A stretch of DNA of 64,000 bases. Origin: Lyophyllum atratum (Eukaryota > Basidiomycota > Agaricomycetes > Agaricales > Lyophyllaceae). The stretch covers positions 124,001 through 188,000 of the forward strand of contig JACGCN010000057.1 in NCBI GenBank assembly GCA_014905825.1. The letters run 5' to 3'. The position numbers were made by a program, and so were the translations under genes. Each line of letters begins with the position of its first letter. The first letter of the stretch is position 1. This document shows, piece after piece, positions 55,928 to 64,000 of the stretch. Under the pieces are notes generated by a model, which was not told the DNA's origin, did no database searches, and worked only from the letters and a program-made list of their open reading frames with translations.

Positions 55928-58900
55928 ATGAAGCGCGTCGCGCCAGTTGGTGAATCCTCTTCTAAACGTATCAAGCTCGACGAAGACACCCCTTTCGATG
56001 ACCCGAGTCTTGAACAGAGTCCCCAGGCCCTCTTCGATCATGGCCTGACGAACGGGTCAGGCTATATCTCTTGTCTGTGCTTCATGACCTGGAGACCAAC
56101 GAAGAAACATCAACGAGCTATACTAGAAACAAAAGGAGGCGCCTCATCACGGTCTCGGTTTGAAGTAGAGATTATGGGCGCCTGTGCTCCGTTCTTCGAA
56201 GAAATCGAACTCAAGGCTCGCGACGAGTTCCTGTTGGCTCTCAATGGCGCCCGAGTAGAGAAGCCAGAGAATCCTTCTCGTCTCTGTAGTCTATCCATGA
56301 AGTTGGTCTACGAGGAGGGTATTCGGATCAAATTTCTTAAACGTCGTGGGACATGTCGAACTGTGGATACCTGGGAACGTGGGTGTTTCAACGCATGCCT
56401 GTGTACCTTGACTTACCATATGTTATGCGTGTTCTTTAGTAAAAGCAGCTGCTAAAAGAGACGAGGACGCCTGGTTTCTTACCCCCCAAGAGCCAAATGG
56501 TGCTGAGGATACTAGAAGCGCACGCGCAATGGGCCCATCTTCCTCGCTACCGACTTTGACGACTGCTCGACCACCTGACATTCTGACGAAATCGCCTGCA
56601 GGAACCACTCAGCTGATCCCACTACCTCCTACGCCTTCAGCCGCCGATCCGGAACCTAGTAAAACATCATTGCAAGACGAGACCAATCGCCAAGGCGCTA
56701 TGCCACACTCACCAAACCCAGGTGCAACAGTGGGAGACCCCGTCGTCAAATTGAGCAAGAAAAAAAAACGGAAGCTTGATAGAATTGCAAGACGAGCAGC
56801 CCATCGGGAGACCTCTGAAGCGACAAGCCTTCCGTATGTGGCGCCTCCCGAATTATCATCTGCACCCATGCATCCACATGCTACTCGTCCGCCTTCAACA
56901 ACAGCACAAATCATTCCGCGGCATGTATCGAACGCTGAGGCCACCTCCGAAGTCCGTGAAGTCCATCGACCGGATTCGAAAGCAGCCCAAGTGGAAACGC
57001 CAGGCTTCACTGCCGGGCTAGTTACCAGATCGGTAAGCATTATCTTTTCATCGACTTCCTTGCAACTCACTGTGCATCGATTCCTCAAGGGCGAGTATCA
57101 CGCGTTGCGTAACGACCTCAATACCAACGTGCTGTGTAACATGATCGGAGTCGTTGTACAAACGTCTTCGCCTCGCAAGACCAGAAATGGAGGTAAAAAC
57201 ATCTTACTTCGCCGTGGGCCTTTTTGTTCAAGGCATCATAGAATGGTCATGCAACGTTAAACTCGTCGATCCCAGCAACACTGAAGTTGACAATCTCAAT
57301 GGATCAGGAAGCTTTCAGATCAACTGTTTCACAAAGCTCTACGAACAATGGCTCCCCCAACCCAAGTTGGGCGATATCCTCATCCTCCGAGAACTCAAGG
57401 TCCGTTCCGTTAAATGCGAACATCGCGCATATGCCTCATGCACGATCAGATATCAGATTACTATGGATCACGCATGGGTATTGGCTATAACGACAGGTTG
57501 CAGTGGGCCATTTACTGCCCCACTACGGGTAAAATACGACACGGTGACCTGGGAGAAGCTCCAGAATCGGAGGGTGTCGCGGGAGGTTATGGTTACAAGT
57601 TCACCCCGTTTCACCAACCTTGCCAAATCGAACTCGGGTACTGTCTCAAGTTGGCTGACTGGTGGCTCGAGGTGCAGAAGCAACGCAAAGCCATCGGGGA
57701 GGTGCACCAGGTCGGCGAAGGCGTTGCTCCTGCGTATACTCGGCCGCAGAGGCGGCATAGGCTCATCTCAGAGGCAGGCCCAGATGTCCAACCATCAGGG
57801 TTCTTCGACTGCACTATCGAGGTGCGTCTGACTCGTAGTTGTTCGCCCTACTCTATTCACATGTACCCCATAACAGGTGCTGCATGGTCACATGAACGAC
57901 AACGGAGTGTATAGTCTCTACGTCACTGACTACACCGTGAATCAAGCTATCACGCCAGTTCAGGCGGAATGGTGTCCAACAGGACTTGCTGACTACGTCT
58001 TAAAAATGGAGGTATGGGATGCTGCGGTCGAAACTGCTCAAACTATGTTCGCTGGGGAATATTATTCGATCAAAAACGCTCGCATGATGATGTCTCATGG
58101 TGGTTACGTCGAGGGAAAACTAGTGGAACAGAAGGTTCGAAAGTTGGAAGTGGAGGAGGATGGCGAGGTCGATCTGATTTTCAAGGCTTTGCTTGAGTAC
58201 AATCTTTTCATTCTGCTAGAGATCAAACAACTGACATGTCTCCATATGTAGGCGGAAGAAGGCTTGGCAAGATGCTAGCAGCACTGATGATAAACCTGAC
58301 GTGTTTGAGAATTGCACGATTGAAGAAGCCAAGGAAAATCAGCACTTCAACTGTGTGGTAGAGGTACGCCAACATACTCCACAGTAGTCTTCGACAGTTC
58401 CCTCATCCTTTTCAAGGTTTTACACTCTGTGCACGATGGAGACGGTACATCTTGCCTCTATGTCACGGATTATACTCCCCGCGATGAGCTTCTCGCCACG
58501 AGAGCGCAAGGGGATTGGGCGAATGGGCTGAAGGGTCGTATCCTAAAGATCGCCCTTTTCAACAACCAAGTCGAAATGGCAAAATCAGTCGAAGCGGGAT
58601 CCTTTTATTCCATAAAGAAGGTGAGGGTCAAAAATAGCACGACTGCTCGTCAATTCCAAGGACAGCTTGGAGGGATGGAGCGTCTGATATTCTTGGTCAA
58701 CCCTAAGAGCAGTGATGACAAGATTGGTCAATTGAAACGGTACGTTCTTGCATGGTTGCACTGCTCATTATGCTAAGTCATTCCTTGGCAGGCGCAAGGA
58801 AGAGTGGAAAAGGAGCTTGGAGGCTCCTGCTAAAGTTACCAAGTCAAACTTACTTTTAGAAAGCTCCGGAACTGCTCGACATCGACGTGGAAAAACCATT

Positions 58901-59752
58901 GCGGAATTGGAGTCCGACCAAAAATGTCCCAACAAAACCCGAATCTCTGCTAAGATCATCGATTTTCGCCCAAGAAATTTGAGTGACGCTGTCATCATCA
59001 ATTGTACGAATTGCAAGCAAGAGTGAGACTTGACAAGCTACTCTCATCTTGCGTTTTTGATCATCGTAATCTAGTCTTCCACCCAGCCAGAAAGCATGCT
59101 TCAAATGCGACGACACCGACCACGAATATGTTCGGTACATGTTCCAGATGTATCTCTTGCTTCAAGACGAAGATGGCGATCAAATCTATGTTTCGTTGAA
59201 CGACGAAGTACGTCCTGTACTTCGCATCTCCATGCACATGTGCCTTAACATTCCCTTTCAAGTCCTCTGTGTTCCGCGACCTCAAGCGTACTGACATCAG
59301 AGAAGATATCAAGGGGCTTAGAGCGCTTTCGGGGCGCCTTTCCAGTATGCTCGGGAGCCTCTTGGAAATTCATGACGGTGCAACTCCGGAGAATAACCGT
59401 GTTGAGCCTGATACCCCGGTATTATCGTTGATCATTGACAGCTGGGACGCTGACGGTAAGCGCGCTTACTGCCTTGCCGAATGCGAGAACTTGGAGGTAT
59501 GACTTTGCGACTCTTTTTCTATGTTACCCTGGCTTTACTCTGGGTACTACTACTTCCAGTCTTATACCCAAAGGATACCCTTCATCATACTTGAGCTTGA
59601 TATTAATCTGCCGTCTCGAATTTCCACGCCTTATACTTATGCTCTATGATTATAATTTGTACCAACCACATATTGACACATAGGTCAACGCTGCAAGTAA
59701 TTGCATTCCGGCAGTGATACTATCGTTGTTGGCGAGTTTGCCAGCTGAGTAA
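55928..59752 (+). CDS. POT1: POT1, protection-of-telomeres protein
   Basis: The start at 55928 gives MKRVAPVGESSSKRIKLDED with a basic nuclear signal. An OB-like N-terminal block (RFEVEIMGACAPFFEEIELK, then EEGIRIKFLKR) comes first, then a long low-complexity linker (KLSKKKKRKLDRIARRA). The core Telo_bind OB domain starts GEYHALRNDLNTNVLCNMIG, VVVQTSSPRKTRNG and EWSCNVKLVDPSN, and continues GDILILRELK. Further OB-like pieces are VYSLYVTDYTVNQ and SCLYVTDYTPRDE, each after CTIEV/CVVEV exons. A C-terminal part follows with CFKCDDTDHEYVRYMFQMYL. POT1 binds the single-stranded G-rich overhang. The last exon, after a 190-nt intron, may be VNAASNCIPAVILSLLASLP with TAA at 59752, or the protein may end at TGA 59500-59502. 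Exon joints by eye. Confidence 0.8.
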
Positions 59753-60161
59753 AGAAGGGAGAACGACTGATTCTGTCTGTCTAGGAGAGACCACCAGCTG
59801 AGTCTGTTCCCGATCAAATTGCCATTTGACCTAAGCATTTGACGCGACACCCATCAGCCATCTCATGATCTCATAACAGCTCATAATGATACAGTATGTA
59901 ACATAACCTCTGCATAACCTCCTCGTTTCTCTGCTCCAGCTGGCGGCTGAGGGTGAGGGTCACAGCTCCAATATCGCTCCAACAGGGGCCGCATGATCGG
60001 CAAAAGACCCTGGTTGCGACGGTGAGTTCGGCAGCATTCAGGTTTCATACCCATCGCCGATTGATGGAATTTACGCAGCCATTTGATGGGACTCTGACTG
60101 GCGATGGCTGGTTAAAAGGCAGCTGAGGTGAAATGGGACCCACTCTTGACATTGTTGAACA
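59753..60161. other. intergenic interval
   Basis: 3' flank of POT1 and promoter of the first kexin gene. No gene seen. Confidence 0.4.
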
Positions 60162-62968
60162 ATGCTGCTCTCCTGGACGCTGGTCGTATCCCTCCTCGCA
60201 CCCCAATTTGCCTTTGGCGCAATCCCCACAAAGCGCACATATGACTCCCATGACTATTATGTCTTGGAATATAACCCGGGAGCACCTGGGCAACCATCAG
60301 CTGGCTCGTCGGTGGTTGATGTTATGCATACTTTAGGGGTGGAGCCGGTTGAGGAACTTGGAGACCTCAAGCACCACTGGTTGGTGCGCGCTGAAAAACC
60401 TCCTACTTCCGACTTGGTTGCTCGTGGAGAAGGTCATCAGGAATTCGACCATGTTATCGATAGGTTCGAGAAGATGAAGCGCAGAGCTTCTTCGCGGCTG
60501 TCGGCGCGGTCGGAAGAAGACCTTCGCTCTCGGGAAGTCGTCGCGTCGGTCAAATACCTCTCAAGGCAGGTGTTGCGTCAACGGAGTAAGCGTGCACCCC
60601 CTACAGTGCGGCCACCAGCAACCCTGGAGGCTGTAACGAAGAGGTTCGACATCAAAGACCCCATCTTCCCGCAACAATGGCATCTGGTCAACGACGACTA
60701 CCCGGAACATATGATGAACGTCGCTCCTGTATGGGAAATGGGATTCACCGGGAAAGGCGTCATCTCTGCCGTCGTGGATGATGGCTTGGACTTCACGAGC
60801 GACGACTTGGCACCAAACTTTGTGCGTATACACGTCCGATGTTTATAATCTCAGGACTAATCAGACTACAGTCCCCTGAGAACTCCTACGACTTCAACGA
60901 CCACGAGGCCCTTCCGTACCCCAAGAAATGGAACGATCGACATGGAACTCGTTGTGCCGGTCAGATTGCTGCCGCGAAGAACGACGTCTGTGGTGTTGGT
61001 GTTGCCCACGAGTCTAAGATCGCGGGAATTCGCATCCTCTCAGCCCCGATCAGCGACGTGGACGAGGCTGTCGCTCTAAATTACGGTTACCAGAACGTAT
61101 CCGTGTATAGCTGCAGCTGGGGTCCTCCGGACAACGGAAAGGCCATGGGCTCTCCTTCATATCTCATCAAGAAATCAGTTGTCAATGGCATCAATAACGG
61201 CCGTGGTGGAAAGGGTTCAATTTTCGTCTTTGCGAGCGGCAACGGCGGAGGACATGAAGACCAGTGCAACTATGATGGGTATACCAATAGTATCTACTCT
61301 GTGACTGTGTCGTCCCTCGATTACAAAGGAGGCCACCCATTCTACTCCGAGGCATGCGCAGCCAACATGATTTCCGCTTACAGCTCAGGAGGTGACCGAT
61401 ACATTGTGCGTAGAACTGTAATCTTCTTCCCGATTTTTACTCAGCCTACTTCATCAGGTTACCACCGACAAAGGCAAGAATGAGTGTGCAACGAATCACG
61501 GCGGAACTTCCGCGGCTGCTCCCAACGCGGCTGGGGTGTTCGTCCTTGCAGTCCAGGCTCGGTAAGTTAGAGCCTCCACCTTGGCTGTTCTAACTTATCT
61601 TATTAAAATTCAATGCAGGCCTGACCTGACATGGCGCGACATCCAATACTTGTGTATCGAGACAGCCAAGATGGTCAACCCCGAAGATGGTGACTGGGAG
61701 ACAATCGCTACTGGCCGCAAATACAGCTATAAACACGGCTTCGGTGCACTTGACGCGTACAAATTCGTCACGGCTGCCCAGAAGTGGACTCTAGTCAAAC
61801 CTCAGGCCTGGTTTGATTCGCCTACCGTTCAGCTTGAAGGCGGAAAGATGGATCAAGCCAAGAAGTTCACTGGCGGTACACACGTAGGTCCCGAAGGCGT
61901 AACGAGCAAGTTGACCATCACCAAGGAGATGTTGGGGACAAACAATTTCGAGGCACTCGAGCATGTGAACGTCCAGGTTTGGATTGAACACTCACGGCGG
62001 GGCGATGTTGAAGTCGAGATCGTCAGCCCAAAGGGTATCAAGAGTGTCTTGGGCAGGAAAAGATCCGGTGATGATTCGAACAATGGTTTCCCTGGCTGGG
62101 TTTTCATGTCCATCAAGCACTGGTGAGTTATCTCGTGGTCCTTGAGGCGAATCTTATCTAATCGTACTCTAGGGGTGAGGATCCTACTGGCGACTGGACG
62201 ATCAAGGTTTCTGACCAGCAGTCGCCTGGCGAGAGCGGGAAATTCCTTGGCTGGAAGATGAAGTTCTGGGGCACTACTATCGACCCCTCGAAGGCTGAGA
62301 AATACGAACTCCCGGTCGTCGACAACGTCCTTCCACCCATCAGCGACCCCTACAGACCTGCCGTCGATGCACCTACCATCACTAAGCAACACAGCAAACC
62401 CACCGCTTACCTCCCTGCTCAAGGTCAAACGAAGATAGCCTCATCTACATCATCCTCCGCAACACCTGCTCCGACGAAAACTCCTGCAGGGACTCCCATC
62501 CCGGAGAAGGATGATGGTTTCTTTGCGGACATGTCGCGCGTGGTCTCCTCGCACAAAACCTTCTTTGGAGGTGTTGGAGCCGTTTCACTGATAGGATTAG
62601 TCGCGGGGGCGATCTTTTTCAGGCAGCGCCAAGAACGCCTCAGGAAGAATTACACCTCTCTCTCCGGCGACGCCCACGCTATGACTGAGCTGGGCGGTAC
62701 ATATGGTCCAGAACCTGAAACGCTTGGAGCGCCCTCAGGTGGCCGCCATCCACAGGATCGCGTGTCTGTGGGATTGGGATTCCATTCCAGCTTCCTCGAC
62801 GATGATGACTTGTCGACAGCGGGAACAGGACCCACACCCAAATACCAGGACGAGCCTGATCAGACAACACCGGTCCCGCCAGTGTCAAGTAAGCCTGCAC
62901 CGAACGCGCAGCTTCCAAGTACCCGTGTTAGTGGTGATGGGAGTTGGGAAGACGCCCGGGCACCATAG
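60162..62968 (+). CDS. KEX2: kexin (KEX2-type proprotein convertase)
   Basis: Five exons (60162-60821, 60872-61405, 61458-61561, 61619-62122, 62173-62968) join in frame to 865 residues. A signal peptide MLLSWTLVVSLLAPQFAFG opens a propeptide that ends at RQRSKR before APPTVRPP, the autocleavage site. The subtilisin triad is visible: VVDDGLDF (Asp), DRHGTRCAGQ (His) and NHGGTSAAAP (Ser), with the oxyanion Asp region NGGGHEDQCN in SGNGGG. A P-domain follows (LTITKEMLGTNNFEALEHVN, VQVWIEHSRRGDVEVEIVSP). Next is a Ser/Thr/Pro stalk, a single membrane helix near VSLIGLVAGAIFF and a cytosolic tail. It cleaves after KR/RR in the late Golgi, maturing pheromones and secreted enzymes. Confidence 0.94.
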
Positions 62969-63215
62969 AACCAGCTATCCACGATACCTTTTCAATATAC
63001 CCTAAGTATAGTATCTACAAACCCAAGTCATAATGTTAATGGAGTGCGAATTCAAGAGGATAACAGGATGGAAGCAAAATTTGTGCTGAGCCCAAATACA
63101 TAGTTTATGATCGACTGTGCCGAGCTGCCGTAATTGTCCCTGACATGTGGCGAACGCTTCAACAGCAAACTGTAACATCTCTATCTCTACATTCCTTTAC
63201 CCGCCAGCTTCCTCG
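62969..63215. other. short interval between the tandem kexins
   Basis: 247 bp holding the 3' end of kexin 1 and the promoter of kexin 2. Confidence 0.4.
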
Positions 63216-64000
63216 ATGAAGCTGCCGTGGACGCTCGTTCTTGCTCTACTGGTACAGCAATCGGCCCTTGCACTCACACCCGCAAAGCGCACGTATGACA
63301 CACACGACTATTATGTCCTTGAGCACGACCGGCGAGCCGGAGCATCTTTGGATGAGGTTATAAGGGCACTGGGAGTGGAGATGGTGGAACGGGCGGGAGA
63401 GCTACCGGATCATTGGCTCGTCCGAGCACGAAGACCTGGCCTGACCGTGCGGAGCAACGATCCCGATCCTGTCATCACCTTGTTCGATGACCTCCGCAGG
63501 AGAGCTAGCACTGAAGGAACCGCCCTTCTCAATTCACGCTCGGAAGAACAAATTCGTGCTCGAACGATAGTGTCTTCGCTGAAGTATCTATCACGGCAAA
63601 CTCTTCGCCGACGAGAGAAACGAGCCCCACCGCCTATTCCACCACCAAGCGAATCATCCTCAGCAGGGGTCGCCGCACGCCTGGGTATAACGGATCCCAT
63701 GTTCTCAAGACAATGGCATTTGGTAAACGACGAGTTCGCAGAACACATGATGAACGTTACGCCAGTCTGGGAAATGGGTCTAACAGGCAAAGGCGTTATT
63801 TCTTCTCTCGTGGACGACGGTTTGGATTACACAAGCGAGGATCTCAAAGATAACTTTGTGAGTGTAATTCAAATATCCGACTTTTTCATTCACGCTTAGA
63901 GCTACCCACCAGGATGCTGATAATTCCTACGACTTCAACGACCACGAGCCTTTGCCGACTCCCAAGAATTTCGATGACCACCATGGGACACGCTGTGCTG
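63216..64000 (+). CDS. second kexin gene, tandem copy, 3' end beyond the window
   Basis: The start at 63216 gives signal peptide MKLPWTLVLALLVQQSALAL, then TPAKRTYDTHDYYVLEHD, closely similar to copy 1. The propeptide ends RRREKR before APPPIPPPS. The Asp block is SLVDDGLDYTSED. An intron (63858-63912) lies at the same place and phase as in copy 1, after the residues NF. Exon 2 begins DADNSYDFNDHEPLPTP and reaches DDHHGTRCA, with the catalytic histidine, at the window edge. The serine, P-domain and membrane helix are not seen, so intactness is unproven. Head-to-tail order with copy 1 points to local duplication. Confidence 0.88.

Overview
The window looks like nuclear DNA of a filamentous basidiomycete, most likely an Agaricomycete mushroom-type fungus. 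Genes are dense on both strands and broken by many introns of about 45-60 nt (mostly GT-AG, with one clear GC-AG case). Gene content is typical of such fungi: YTH reader, GARP subunit, fungal RNA-dependent RNA polymerase, EF-hand external NADH dehydrogenase, POT1 and RAP1 telomere proteins, and kexin. The species cannot be told from sequence alone. All calls were made by reading translations and splice sites by eye. No database search was run.

Layout, left to right. 1-1324 (-): 3'-truncated ECL1-type zinc-binding protein. 1325-3530: gene-poor. 8241-3531 (-): VPS54 (GARP), sharing a 42-bp head-to-head promoter with a metaxin/SAM-like gene (8284-9113 +). 11085-9803 (-): TLC-domain membrane protein. 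11086-13000: unusual repeat cluster (36-bp perfect palindrome, 31-bp direct repeat, several hairpins built on a GTGTCC core) and a gene relic. 14745-13001 (-): CSM1/PCS1 monopolin homologue. 16887-15120 (-): arrestin-like protein. 18504-17376 (-): BRX1. 20203-18754 (-): triple-KH RNA-binding protein. 23589-21356 (-): ADGF-type adenosine deaminase, followed by a decayed partial duplicate of its own 3' end. 27631-24823 (-): YTH protein. 28212-30840 (+): external NADH dehydrogenase. 33114-31160 (-): GPI10/PIG-B, sharing a 69-bp promoter with a TilS-like gene (33184-35144 +). 36483-35181 and 38279-36906 (-): two tandem alpha/beta hydrolases. 40466-38649 (-): SRP40/NOLC1. 40583-41260 (+): lumazine synthase. 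41427-42602 (+): GTR1/RagA. 45274-42827 (-): RAP1. 49765-45426 (-): RNA-dependent RNA polymerase. 49897-51955 (+): unknown gene. 53510-52310 (-): phosducin-like protein. 55698-53817 (-): unknown membrane protein. 55928-59752 (+): POT1. 60162-62968 (+): kexin. 63216-end (+): second, truncated kexin copy.

Most genes are housekeeping: vesicle tethering, ribosome biogenesis, RNA binding, riboflavin synthesis, GPI anchors, TORC1 signalling, respiration. Points beyond the ordinary are the repeat cluster at 11.6-12.3 kb, the adenosine deaminase duplicate, tandem kexins, a nuclear TilS-like gene, and RAP1, an RdRP and POT1 within 17 kb. I see no CRISPR array, rRNA gene, tRNA gene or intact transposon.
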